From: Siphonodentalium dalli
Lineage: Eukaryota > Mollusca > Scaphopoda > Gadilida > Siphonodentaliidae
DNA: 64,000 bases
Direction of reading: 5' to 3'
NCBI GenBank assembly: GCA_032622095.1
Contig: CP136061.1
Span: forward strand, 9,018,447 to 9,082,446
In this document: in pieces, positions 23,655-35,905 of the stretch
Position numbering within the stretch: the stretch's first letter is position 1
Layout: each line of letters starts with the position of its first letter
Notes under the pieces: model-generated
Databases searched by the model: none
What the model saw: only the letters and a program-made list of their open reading frames with translations
Told to the model about the DNA's origin: nothing
Translations under genes and position numbers: made by a program

Positions 23655-24550
23655 TAGAGGGAACACCATCACTAAATTCACCTTCTGGGGACCTCACTAG
23701 AGGGAACACCATCACTAAATTCACCTTCTGAGGACCTCACTAGAGGGAACACCATCACTAAATTCACCTTCTGGGGACCTCACTAGAGGGAACACCATCA
23801 CTAAATTCACCTTCTGAGGACCTCACTAGAGGGAACACCATCACTAAATTCACCTTCTGAGGACCTCACTAGAGGGAACACCATCACTAAATTCACCTTC
23901 TGAGGACCTCACTAGAGGGAACACCATCACTAAATTCACCTTCTGAGGACCTCACTAGAGGGAACACCATCACTAAATTCACCTTCTGGGGACCTCACTA
24001 GAGGGAACACCATCACTAAATTCACCTTCTGGGGACCTCACTAGAGGGAACACCATCACTAAATTCACCTTCTGGGGACCTCACTAGAGGGAACACCATC
24101 ACTAAATTCACCTTCTGGCGACCTCACTAGAGGGAACACCATCACTAAATTCACCTTCTGGGGACCTCACTAGAGGGAACACCATCACTAAATTCACCTT
24201 CTGGGGACCTCACTAGAGGGAACACCATCACTAAATTCACCTTCTGGGGACCTCACTAGAGGGAACACCATCACTAAATTCACCTTCTGAGGACCTCACT
24301 AGAGGGAACACCATCACTAAATTCACCTTCTGGGGACCTCACTAGAGGGAACACCATCACTAAATTCACCTTCTGGGGACCTCACTAGAGGGAACACCAT
24401 CACTAAATTCACCTTCTGGGGACCTCACTAGAGGGAACACCATCACTAAATTCACCTTCTGGGGACCTCACTAGAGGGAACACCATCACTAAATTCACAT
24501 TCTGAGGACCTCACTAGAGGGAACACCATCACTAAATTCACCTTCTGGGG
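23655..24550 (+). repeat. 43-bp satellite derived from one arm of a family C MITE
   Basis: About 20-21 units of exactly 43 bp containing CACTAAATTCACCTTCTGGG and GACCTCACTAGAGGGAACAC. The unit joins the right hairpin arm of family C (CACTAAATTCACCCTCTGGG) to a copy of its AGAGGG start. The array is bordered by family C sequence on both sides (from about 23630, to about 24840), so a MITE was internally amplified. Units differ mainly by CTGGGG/CTGAGG. Confidence 0.95.
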
Positions 24551-24865
24551 TATTCTGCTTAGACCTCATCTTCTCTGAAAAGTACCTTTATTTAGAGAGT
24601 TTCATTTTCTTTTTTTTAGTTTAGTTTCTCCATATGCCCAAGTTTACAGCCAACACAATGCATAATCGATGTGCCCAATGGATCACCATCTGGGAACTTA
24701 AATCTGTGTCTAGGTCTCCCATAGCATATGAGGCCATGCAGAATGAGGTCCACAGAGGATGAATTTAGTGATGCTAGATCTCTGCGCTGTCATTAAATTC
24801 ACCTTCTGTGGACCTCATTCTGCAAATGTCCGGCCTTTCAATCCTGCTCTTGAGGTATCAGGACC

Positions 24866-25309
24866 CAAGCCTGCAAATAAATAGTGTGTCTGTCATTTGC
24901 AGAATGAGGTCCCCAGATGATGAATTTAGTGACGCTATCCCGCATAGCGAGCTAGCATCACTAAATTCACCCTCTGGGGACCTCATTCTGCTTAGGCCTC
25001 ATCTTCTGGGAAGTACATGTATATACTATAGATTCTTCTAGGAAGTATCTATAGTATCAAATTAACATTGTTTTTAGTTCCATTTCCCTTCTAGGAAGTT
25101 TCTATATAACCTAATTTGCAGAAGATAAAATTCAAAATTGAGGGGCCCAATGGGTGAACATCACCAACTTAAGCTGGGGAACTTCAATCTGATCTGCTAT
25201 AGCAGTTTAGCGCCTTAGCAGAATGAGGTCCCCAGCGGGCTAGCATCACTAAATTCACCCTCTGGGGACCTCATTCTGCAAATGACAGACACGCTATTTA
25301 CAGGCTTGT
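24866..25309. mobile_element. Hairpin MITE, family C copy 6 (complete)
   Basis: Ends CAAGCCTGCAAATA and TATTTACAGGCTTG; both hairpins present, the right one missing its left arm. Confidence 0.8.
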
Positions 25310-25394
25310 CAGGACCGTAATCAATCAGATATTTTTTCACCTTATCTTTAACCAAGGAGAGGAGATGTTATTGTTTTTTATAGTATTACTCTGG

Positions 25395-25485
25395 GCGTAT
25401 TATATAAAGTTATTATACAATGTTGTGTGCACAACCTGGACGAGTACAAGAAAAACTCATACTGTACACAACATTGTATAATGAC
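25395..25485. repeat. Palindrome with ACAATGTTGTGTGCACAAC arm
   Basis: TTATTATACAATGTTGTGTG is inverted about 40 bp later as ACACAACATTGTATAATGAC. Confidence 0.8.
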
Positions 25486-26050
25486 ATTTTTATTATCCAT
25501 CTGTATGTTTATCCAAATTTGGGAATAAACTTTAGTGGTTATTTTTTATATTTGTCGGCACTTAATTCTCTATAAAAGCCTGTATATGATCACCAGAAAG
25601 CATGATTTGGAACAGTAAACATGGAAATGAAAAAAACTCGGAAGTGAAATGTCTGCTAAATCTACCAGTGTTGCGCGCGCATCACAATTTCACCGATTCA
25701 TTTCGCAATGTTAATTCGTGACGTCACAGAGTGCTGATAAAAAAGTGATATTGAACACTTGGGAGTCCAATATGACATTCGGCAGTCAAATATGACTTTT
25801 TCCCGGATTATCACGTGGCGGCTTTTGCCCTATCGTAAATAGTGTTAGTTAAGGGATGGATAATAATATATATTATAGCATTTTTTGTTGAAAAATCATA
25901 TTTTTTAAAACAATTTTTGTTTGAAATATATGTAACAGAAGGGTCTCCTGAAATTTGTTGCATTTTAATTTTGTTGGAAGTGTTGCTAGGAGTATGTTAA
26001 GTGTGTCTAGGAAGAGAGAGAGCATCTTTAATTGTGTTGCTAGGAAGTCT

Positions 26051-26618
26051 TTAACCCTTCCATGATGGGAGCTTTCTGAAATTTTACAAAAACCTTGTGT
26101 CAATGCATTCACTTATACATGTATATACGAATCTCCCATCGGGAGCCTCACATATATAAACCTTGTGTCAATGCATTCACTTATACATGTATATACGAAT
26201 CTCCCATCGGGAGCCTCACATATATAAACCTTGTGTCAAAGCATTCACTTATACATGTATATACGAATCTCCCATCGGGAGCCTCACATATATAAACCTT
26301 GTGTCAATGCATTCACTTATACATGTATATACGAATCTCCCATCGGGAGCCTCACATATATAAACCTTGTGTCAATGCATTCACTTATACATGTATATGG
26401 GAGTCTCCCATCAGGAGCCTCACATATATAAACCTTGTGTCAATGCATTCACTTATACATGTATATGCGAGTCTCCCATCAGGAGCCTCACATATATAAG
26501 AGAATACATTGGCCAAACAATATTGACCTTGACCTTTTAAGCCATGCATTCTCTTATTCTTCCTAACGGGGAATAAGAGGATGCTGCACCAGCGCAGCTC
26601 CCATCATGAAAGTGTTAA
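26051..26618. mobile_element. TTAA-flanked MITE (family B) with an internal 68-bp tandem array
   Basis: Ends TTAACCCTTCCATGATGGGA and the inverse CCCATCATGAAAGTGTTAA. Inside (about 26090-26500) are six units of 68 bp, each with CTTGTGTCAATGCATTCACT and TCCCATCGGGAGCCTCACAT, an amplified half of the CCAATGCATT palindrome. The short open frames here are products of the array. Confidence 0.85.
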
Positions 26619-26636
26619 CTGTCTTGCAAGGAAGAA

Positions 26637-26826
26637 ATAGAGTGTCTAACTATTTGGTGACTGGATAATAGAGTGTCTAACTATTTGGTGACTGGATAAT
26701 AGAGTGTCTAACTATTTGGTGACTGGATAATAGAGTGTCTAACTATTTGGTGACTGGATAATAAAGTGTCTAACTATATTTGGTGACTGGATAATAGAGT
26801 GTCTAACTATTTGGTGACTGGATATT
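26637..26826 (+). repeat. 31-bp minisatellite
   Basis: About six units of AGAGTGTCTAACTATTTGG plus TGACTGGATAAT. Confidence 0.95.
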
Positions 26827-27093
26827 TGCTGATAGCTGCCTAATTCTTATACATTCAATTTGTTATGTAGCGATATTTTATTTATTAATAGTATTTCATT
26901 ATTATGCTTGTTTATCACATATAACTTACATCATATACCGAACTGCCCAGTGTCGTGGTGACAGGGGGTGGGCTTGGTCAAAATTTTCAACATTTGGAAA
27001 TTTCATGCGTGGCACAACATTATGGTTGTTCTTATTGCATGATATTCCAACCAGTAATTAGTGGCGAATTTGTTGCGTTTAAACCAACAGTAG

Positions 27094-27563
27094 ATTAAAG
27101 GTACGGTACTCAATCCGATTAAGCACCCCTCAATTACTATTTATTTGGCTTCGGGGGTAAAAAATATTTGATTCGAATCGAGGAACCCATTCATCAAAGC
27201 TCAGTGATTAGATATCGATTTTTTAAATCTATTATTTTTCACCACCTGGAATATTTAGTGGCCCAGTAACAGTCGATGAGAAGACCAAATAGCAGATGAA
27301 GATGGATAACTCTAAAATCAAGTGGCTTTTTTGTATCATATATTTGGCTTTTTTGTGTCAGATAATTTGACAAACCGGCAAAATTTGATTGTACAAAATG
27401 TTGATAAATAACAGGTTTTGGGCAATTTTATACTGTGGACTGTGGTTAGCTTATTTTTGGGCAATTAATCGATTCTGATAACTGAAGCGGCATTTCAAAA
27501 CAAAAAATTGTTGTTGGAATCTGATGATATGGGGACCATCGAATCGGATTGAGTACCTTTAAA
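27094..27563. mobile_element. MITE family E copy 1
   Basis: Ends TTAAAGGTACGGTACTCAAT and GGATTGAGTACCTTTAAA. Shared interior (GTTTGGCTTCGG-like, AAGATGGATAACTCTAAAA, TTAATCGATT) with copies at 30955-31379 and, inverted, 57375-57805. Confidence 0.75.
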
Positions 27564-27654
27564 TATATTTGGTTAAATAATTATGATATCATAAAGGTAG
27601 AATATTCTTCTTTTGTTCAAAATGTTTGGTATGAAATGGCCGAAAATATGTTAG

Positions 27655-27745
27655 GCTTGCAATCAGTTGAAATGGCTATCAGTTTAAATGGCTATCTGTT
27701 TAAATGGCTATCAGTTTAAATGGCTATCAGTTTAAATGGCTATCA
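27655..27745 (+). repeat. 16-bp tandem repeat
   Basis: Five units of AAATGGCTATCAGTTT. Confidence 0.95.
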
Positions 27746-28201
27746 GTTGGATATTTTCTAACGTTAGGGGGTGTCACCAGAGGTACCACCAACACAATGG
27801 AGTAAATGAGGTTATAATTCTAAACGGGTCGATGCTTCTCAAATATTGTGGGGGGGGGGATAATAGTACAGGGGAGAAATGTCCTCAAAATTAAATAATA
27901 GTACAGGGGTGAAATAATGGGGTAATTTCCCAACACATTCTCTTTGTTTAGCCCTCGTAGAACCAAGAGAAAATGTGTTAGATCTTAGACATATTTTGAG
28001 AAAATCCATTTTGGAATACCAGGGCATTTTGCAAAACGAGACCCTTAAACATATTTTATTGAGATAATTATAATATCACAAAGGGATAACAGTAGCATAT
28101 TCCTTATTTGGTAAAAATTTTGGTATGACAAGGTAGTTAGAATTGGGGGTGGGATGTCAGGTTTTGAAATTTCCAACAATTGGAAAACTGGAGCTACTAC
28201 C

Positions 28202-28574
28202 CAAGCTTGCAAATACATGTAGCTTGTCTGTCATTTGCAGAATGAGGTCCCCAGAGGGTGAATTTAGTTACGCTATCCTGCATAACAGGCTAGCATCACC
28301 ACTTACACCCTCTGGGACCTCATTCTACTTAGGCCGTCAACAGCTATGGGAGACCTATGATCAGATTGAAGTTCCCCAGTTGAAGTTTGTGATGTTCACC
28401 CATTAGTCACCTTGATTATGTATTTATCTTCTGAAAACTAAAAACAATGTTAATTATCTTCCCAGAAGATGAGGCTTAAGCATAAGGTGAATTTGAGCAG
28501 ATGGTGAATATCCACTAAATTCATCCTCTGGGGACCTCATTCTGCACATGGTAGACATGCTATTTGCAGGTTGG
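28202..28574. mobile_element. Hairpin MITE, family C copy 7 (diverged)
   Basis: CAAGCTTGCAAATACATG start and GCTATTTGCAGGTTGG end. The left hairpin is recognisable and the right one degraded. Confidence 0.7.
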
Positions 28575-29081
28575 AGCTATCACAACCCAATGGGGGTGCT
28601 ATTGTAAATTTCAAGGTTGTACACCCACCCCCCCCCCCAAATAAACTGTAGTCACATCCCTAGAACAGCCTAGCCTACCTCCAGGGATGTCTCTGTTGAC
28701 TCCATCTTGGTTTAGAATTTTCCAACTGTTGCCTCAAATTCTCCGGCTCTTGCAAATTTCAAACATGACCCATATTGTTGAAAAATTATGTTGACTAGAA
28801 ATTTCACGGAAAGTTAAAAAATATTTTCATCCTATTTTTATTATGAAATTTGCAAATAATATCAAACATGATGGTTACAACTGTGGGAAATTTTGACCAA
28901 AGTGTTGGTGAAAGGGCAACCGTCACCCCCGCCCTGTCACTACGTCCCTGTGTACATTCTTGTTACGTTTCCTCTCTTGTCAGCAACCATCACGTCGGTC
29001 TCACACCCTGGTGGAGCAGAATGTAACTTGTCTTTAATACACTAACATTTTATGTTGTATTTTAATTGTTCGTGAATGGGT

Positions 29082-29388
29082 CACTCTCATCAAAAAAGTG
29101 CTGAAGGGTACACAGGGTTTTAAAATGTGCTGATGGGTACACAGGGTTTGTGATCGGAACTAACACAGTTACTTAAACTGTTTCTGAAAGTCTGTCGCCT
29201 ATCAGCAGTTTGTTTTCAGTTCATTTTAATGTTCATTTGAACGTAAACAATTATTCTCTAACATAAATCATGGCAGATACGAAAACTAAACGTCATTTAG
29301 ATTGAAATTTCAAAACCTGTGTACCCTTCAGCACATTTTCCAAACCTGTGTACCCTTCAGCACTTTGTTTGGTGAGAGTGACCCCTTC
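29082..29388. repeat. Foldback element with doubled arms
   Basis: GGGTCACTCTCATC, then GTGCTGAAGGGTACACAGG twice, is mirrored by CCTGTGTACCCTTCAGCAC twice and GGTGAGAGTGACCCC. The loop is about 150 bp. Confidence 0.85.
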
Positions 29389-30074
29389 AGCGTTAGTAAG
29401 GCCAAACACAGAACAGGTGGATGGTGATTGGAATACCGAGAACAGGACAATGGTGATTCAAATACCGAGAACTCACCGTGATGTCATGTTGACTCGTTTG
29501 GATTTTCACTTCCCTAAAACTGGGATGTGAAATCCTATTCTCCATTAAAACATGTTCTCGATGCAAGTTGTCATCTTATCTGTGTTCAAATCATCACTCA
29601 CATATCTCGATTTGTGGCCTACCAACTACTGTACTCAAAACACAAAAACATGGATTCAAATATTCCTACAATTATCGTCTGCTTGTGTATCAATAATTGC
29701 CTTATGATCACATTCCTATTATTTGTATCATTTTGTTCGGCTGATATTTTGACTTTATACATCAATAAATTATATAGAACATGATATCGACTGTTGTTTT
29801 ATGATGCTAATCATGTGTCGTGTTGCAATGATATAACATAATCACATTTTAGCAAGGAAAAACGATCTCGAAATGGCTGGGGTTAAACAAATTAATATTG
29901 ATTTCCTTATCACAACCAAAGAGGAAGTAAATACACCTTCAAGAAAATGGTTCCATTGTAAATGTGTCTTCATGTTGACAAAATTATTACACCACCTTAT
30001 CACTCATGTTTATCTCACAGCCAACTCTAAATAACCCAACACAAAACGAATGTCATAATTATATTCTAACTAGC

Positions 30075-30850
30075 AGGGTGCCCCGACTTCGTTTCCCCTC
30101 TGCTTGGCGCGATTTGACCTTGAATTGACAATTTTGAAGGTCGGGGTCACGATTTGACACGTCCAAAACACTCCCATGACAAAAGTACCCCTATGTATCA
30201 AATTTCGTCGAAAGGCGCGATTTGACCTTGAATTTACCATTTTGAAGGTCAATGTCAGGTCGGGGTCACGACTTGACCCGTCCAAAACACTCCCCGGACA
30301 AAGGTACCCCTAGGTATCAAATTTCGTCGAAAAGCACGATTTGACCTTGAATTGACCATTTTGAAGGTCAATGTTAGGTCGGGGTCACGATATGACCCGG
30401 ACAAAAGCACCCCTAGGTGTTGAAATCCGTCCGGCAGTTTTCCCGGCCATTGTTAACAAACAAACAGACCCGTAGCGATCATATTCCACCAGTACACAAG
30501 ACCCGTACAGATCATATTCCACCAGTACACAAGACCCGTAGAGATCATATTCCACCAGTAAAAAAACCTTGGAACTTTTTTAAGTTTTGACGGGGAACCT
30601 TATAAAGTCAAACAAATAACACGGAATATATCTCTTAATGATTATCTGTTCCTTAATAGTGTACTTACTTAAATCGTGAATTTCGAGTTGGGATCTTCGC
30701 CTACAGTGAAGTGCATTATTAAGAAACAGATAATAACAAAGAAATATATTCCCTGTGTAATTTTTTCGATTTTATAAGGTTCCCTGTCAAAACGCCAAAA
30801 AGTTCCAAGGTTTTGTACTGGTGGAATATGATCTCTACGGGCGTTAGCCA
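30075..30850. repeat. Composite dispersed repeat with direct and inverted parts
   Basis: Two to three copies of a roughly 100-bp unit with GCGATTTGACCTTGAATTGA and GGTCGGGGTCACGA (30105-30415) are followed by three copies of AGATCATATTCCACCAGTA (30475-30560). The last copy and the downstream AACCTTGGAACTTTTTTAAG are inverted at about 30770-30840. Relatives occur at 60110-60250 and 40900-40970. Confidence 0.7.
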
Positions 30851-30954
30851 TAGTAGAGATTCATGGCATAATCTATAACATCATTTCAGAGTTTGTCTGT
30901 CTCTCTGCATGTCCGCAATAGAAATTATGGAAATTATTTCAAGCCTATTAAGGG

Positions 30955-31379
30955 TTTTAAATGTACTCAATCCGATCAGATGCTCCTATTTGTTTGGCTT
31001 CGGTGGGGTAGGGGGTAAACATATTTGATTCGAGTTGAGGAACCCACCCATCAAAGCTCAGAGTTAACAGATATCGATTTTTGAAGTTTGTTATTTCTCG
31101 AGATGTGCAATTATGTGTGGCCCAGAAACACTACGTCAAACGGACGATTTCGTAACAAATTGTGGATGAAGATGGATAACTCTAAAAACAAGTGATAATA
31201 CAGCCATATTTCGTTGAACAAAATGTTTATAAATAACACGTTTTGGGAAATTTTATAGACAGTGGTTAGCATTATTTTGTTGCAATTAATCGATTTTGAT
31301 AACCAAAGCGTATTTTGAAGAAATGTTGTTGTATCTTGGTGATATGGGGACCCTCTGATCGGATTGAGTACCTTTAATA
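30955..31379. mobile_element. MITE family E copy 2
   Basis: Left end ATGTACTCAATCCGATCAGA and right end TCGGATTGAGTACCTTTA; interior homologous to the copy at 27.1 kb. Confidence 0.75.
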
Positions 31380-31476
31380 AACGCTCTTAAAATGTCACTT
31401 CTGTTAAAAGCGCTGGTAAAAATTACTTATCTTGGTTAAAAACGCTCTTTAAAACACTTTTTTTTATATCAATATC

Positions 31477-32720
31477 TCCGGCGTTAGTTATTCAATGTAA
31501 TCACTCCCTTCCATTTAATCAGAATATCTCCGGCGTTAGTTATTCAATGTAACCACCCCCCTTCCATTTCATCAGAATATCTCCGGCGTTATAGTTATTC
31601 AATGTAACCACCCCCTTCCATTTAATCTGAATATCTCCGGCGTTATAGTTATTCAATGTAACCACCCCCTTCCATTTCATCAGAATATCTCCGGCGTTAT
31701 AGTTATTCAATGTAATCACCCCCTTCCATTTAATCAGAATATCTCCGGCGTTAGTTATACAATGTAACCACCCCCTCAATTTAATCAGAATATCTCAGGC
31801 GTTAGTTATTCAATGTAATCACCCCCTTCCATTTCATCAGAATATCTCCGGCGTTAGTTATTCAATGTAATCACCCCCTTCCATTTCATCAGAATATCTC
31901 CGGCGTTAGTTATTCAATGTAATCACCCCCTTCCATTTAATCAGAATATCTCCGGCGTTAGTTATTCAATGTAACCACCCCCTTCCATTTAATCTGAATA
32001 TCTCCGGCGTTAGTTATTCAATGTAATCACCCCCTTCCATTTAATCAGAATATCTCCGGCGTTAGTTATTCAATGTAACCACCCCCTCAATTTAATCAGA
32101 ATATCTCCGGCGTTAGTTATTCAATGTAATCACTCCCTTCCATTTAATCAGAATATCTCCGGCGTTAGTTATTCAATGTAATCACCCCCTTCCATTTAAT
32201 CAGAATATCTCCGGCGTTAGTTATTCAATGTAATCACTCCCCTCAATTTAATCAGAATATCTCCGGCGTTAGTTATTCAATGTAATCACTCCCTTCCATT
32301 TAATCAGAATATCTCCGGCGTTAGTTATTCAATGTAACCACCCCCTCAATTTAATCAGAATATCTCCGGCGTTAGTTATTCAATGTAATCACTCCCTTCC
32401 ATTTAATCAGAATATCTCCGGCGTTAGTTATTCAATGTAACCACCCCCTCAATTTAATCAGAATATCTCAGGCGTTAGTTATTCAATGTAATCACCCCCT
32501 TCCATTTAATCAGAATATCTCCGGCGTTAGTTATTCAATGTAACCACCCCCTCAATTTAATCAGAATATCTCCGGCGTTAGTTATTCAATGTAATCACTC
32601 CCTTCCATTTAATCAGAATATCTCCGGCGTTAATTATTCAATGTAATCACTCCCTTCCATTTAATCAGAATATCTCCGGCGTTAGTTATTCAATGCAATC
32701 ACCCCCTTCCATTTAATCAG
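31477..32720 (+). repeat. 52-bp satellite array (about 24 units)
   Basis: Units contain AGAATATCTCCGGCGTTAGT, TATTCAATGTAA and a C-rich segment. Two subtypes, CCCCCTTCCATTTAAT and the 2-bp shorter CCCCCTCAATTTAAT, partly alternate from about 32090 onward. Confidence 0.95.
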
Positions 32721-32774
32721 GCCACTCATTTTGAAATACATACAATCCTCATCACATATCACTTGTTAGTAAGA

Positions 32775-33655
32775 TTGCATATTAATCGCTATATAATATA
32801 GTGAGCCCGATTATATATAATATAGTGAGCCCGATTATATATAATATAGTGAGCCCGATTATATATAATATAGTGAGCCCGATTATATATAATACAGTGA
32901 GCCCGATCATATCCTTGTTAGTAAGATTGAATATTAATCGCTATATAATATAATGAGCCCGATCATATCCTTGTTAGTAAGATTGAATATTAATCGCTAT
33001 ATAATATAGTGAGCCCGATTACATCCTTGTTAGTAAGATTGAATATTAATCGCTATATAATATAGTGAGCCCGATTATATCCTTGTTAGTAAGATTGAAT
33101 ATTAATCGCTATATAATATAGTGAGCCCGATTACATCCTTGTTAGTAAGATTGAATATTAATCGCTATATAATATAGTGAGCCCGATTATATCACTTGTT
33201 AGTAAGATTGAATATTAATCGCTATATAATATAGTGAGCCCGATTATATCACTTGTTAGTAAGATTGAATATTAATCGCTATATAATATAGTGAGCCCGA
33301 TTATATCCTTGTTAGTAATATTGAATATTAATCGCTATATAATATAGTGAGCCCGATTATATCCTTGTTAGTAAGATTGAATATTAATCGCTATATAATA
33401 CAGTGAGCCCGATTATATCACTTGTTAGTAAGATTGAATATTAATCGCTATATAATATAGTGAGCCCGGTTATATCACTTGTTAGTAAGATTGAATATTA
33501 ATCGCTATATAATATAGTGAGCCCGATTATATCACTTGTTAGTAAGATTGAATATTAATCGCTATATAATATAGTGAGCCCGATTATATCACTTGTTAGT
33601 AAGATTGAATATTAATCGCTATATAATATAATGAGCCCGATTATATCCTTGGCGT
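32775..33655 (+). repeat. 56/57-bp satellite array (about 14 units) with a 24-bp sub-array
   Basis: Units contain CTTGTTAGTAAGATTGAATA, TTAATCGCTATATAATATAG and TGAGCCCGATTATATC. At 32800-32905 only a 24-bp part (AGTGAGCCCGATTATATATA plus ATAT) is repeated four to five times. Confidence 0.95.
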
Positions 33656-35400
33656 ATTGGCTGACCGAACACGATTCGGTATTTTGCGAGATGTAATTAG
33701 CTTTTCGCTTGTTATAAAACGGAACGTATTATGTGTTCGTTCTGTCCGTCCGCCATTTTCGTTTCTGGCGATTAGCATTAGTTCTACTGAACTTTGGAAA
33801 TAAATATGGTTTGAATGGTCACTATCACATAATACAAGTTTTTAGAGGCTATAGCCGCCTATTTTCGCCAGAATTACGACCCTCTGCATGTTGAAATTTG
33901 GGCTCAATCTTCTTTTGCGGAAGATAATGTTAGTTTATGTTGATTTAAAGGAGTGATTTTTTTTTTGCAAATTTAAATCCGTTAAATACAGATCAAGTTA
34001 TTTTTGGGTTCCATCCGCCCATTTTTTTTTCAGAGATATAGACTTTTTTGTTATTGAAGTTTTTTTTCTTCATCAGAAACTCGTTTTTTGTTTGGCAAGG
34101 GACGGTTGGTGGGCGGCCCCAAACGATATAACATAGCCGTTTAATGATGGATTCTGAATGTTTGGTATGTCATTTTATTGTCACGTGTCACACAGCAAAT
34201 CAGGCCTGGCCTGCCCCGAATTTTCTAAACAGAGTTAAGTCACGTGTTTCTATGTATATAATGTTACGTCAGTTAGTGTGATAACTTAAAAGAACGTCAA
34301 CCAAGTTTGTATATGGATCATTTACAACAATATCTCGAACGAGTTCGGTAACCAGGTTTTTCCGATTTTTTACGTGAGTTACGCCCTTAGTTTGTCTATT
34401 TTTTATAGCAATTTTATGACCGTTAGCGCGATAACTTGAACAAACTTCAACTGATTCGATTCGTATTTATTGGTTGTATGGACATTTCACAGCAATATCC
34501 CGATTTAGTTCGAAGGCCAGGTTTTTACCTGAGTTATGGTTCTTTAGTTCATCCATTTTTAGTGATTCTCGGTCCGACATATCTGTGCAAAATAAACTCA
34601 ACCAGAGCCATCTTTGATGCGCAACACTTGTTTGATTTTTAGAATCGGGTTTTCTTGGTTTCCGGATGCTAAATCCAGAAAGGGTTACCACATTTGAGAC
34701 TTTTTTTTAACTTATAATTTTGTTTCATTTGTTATCAGTTGATATAACTGTACCAACAGCTGTGATGGTTTATCCTTATAAAATTCATTTTTGAAACAGA
34801 CCAGCATGCGTATAGTATTGCACACAATGGCGTGTCGACGGGGGGGGGGGCATATTATTCCACGCATGCGTAGTATTGCACACATGACGTGTCGACGGGG
34901 GCGTATTATTCCACGCCTGGTGGGATACGTTAGGGTTATTTATATCACACGGAGTGTTTAATTCATACTCAGGGTCACTGGGCGGTGCTTTCTTTAATAT
35001 GGTTTAACTATGTTAATATGTATACCTGAAATATCGAGCACAAACAGACCGTAGACACAAATAAAACGCTTGGGTGATACAAATATACGCACCGGTGGAT
35101 TCAAATAAATTGTTTCTCACGGCAGAGCATTACGTGCATGCACTAAACAGTAAGTTGTATAAGGTCGGACCAACATGGACGTCCTAAAACGGACGTGGTA
35201 ACAGGGGTTTCTCGTCTCATCTCCAAACTTTCCAACAGTTCCAACATAAAGTTCATGCCTGGACAACATTAGTTTGAAATTTCACAAAAAATTAGGCTGA
35301 CAATATTCTCATATATAGTAGGAGTCGGGTATATGTTATTTTTAGATGGACAGTCGCATAACAATTCTTCTATATATATCATCGAAATTTGTTATTGAAA
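33656..35400. other. Intergenic DNA with an old duplication
   Basis: 34270-34380 and 34425-34550 are diverged direct copies (GATAACTT, CAACAATATC/CAGCAATATC, CCAGGTTTTT). 34805-34925 holds two copies of a 60-bp unit with GTAGTATTGCACACA and CGTGTCGACGGGG. No gene recognised. Confidence 0.5.
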
Positions 35401-35515
35401 TGTCGGAAATGTTCCAACCTTATGGGGTGTCAGGGAAATGTTCCAACCTTATGGGGTGTCAGGGAAATGTTCCAACCTTATGGGGTGTCAGAGAAATGTT
35501 CCAACCTACCGGGAG
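35400..35515 (+). repeat. 29-bp tandem repeat
   Basis: About four units of GAAATGTTCCAACCTTATGG plus GGTGTCAGG. Confidence 0.95.
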
Positions 35516-35639
35516 TCCGTGGATGTCAGGTTGGAAACTTCCGACCGTTGTAAATGTTGAGGTACCAGATCAGGGACGTGGCTAGATGGTCCCCGCTAGG
35601 GGCGCCCACCTTGAAAATTCCAACTGACCCCCCTGTGAT

Positions 35640-35905
35640 CAGGACCCACATGTGACATGCACATGTGATCGGAACCACTGTGACCGAGGCCCATGCACAT
35701 GTGATCGGAACCATTGTGGCCGGGACCCATGCACATGTGATCGGAACCATTGTGACCGGGACCCATGCACATGTGATCGGAACCATTGTGGCCGGGACCC
35801 ATGCACATGTGATCGGAACCATTTTGACCGGGACCCATGCACATGTGATCGGAACCACTGTGACCGGGACCCATGCACATGTGATCGGAACCATTGTGAC
35901 CGGGA
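35640..35905 (+). repeat. 36-bp minisatellite, left part of the large array
   Basis: Seven units containing CACATGTGATCGGAACCATT and GTGACCGGGACCCATG. Open in several frames on both strands because 36 is a multiple of three. It grades directly into the 28-bp array through GGGACACATGCAGGGACCGA. Confidence 0.95.

Noticed and set aside
25873..26112. 79-codon minus-strand frame
   Set aside because: AT-rich chance frame running into a MITE end; no signal, domain or splice evidence.
31477..33655. CRISPR-like regular repeats
   Set aside because: Units are contiguous with no unique spacers, in an intron-bearing eukaryotic sequence; ordinary satellite DNA.
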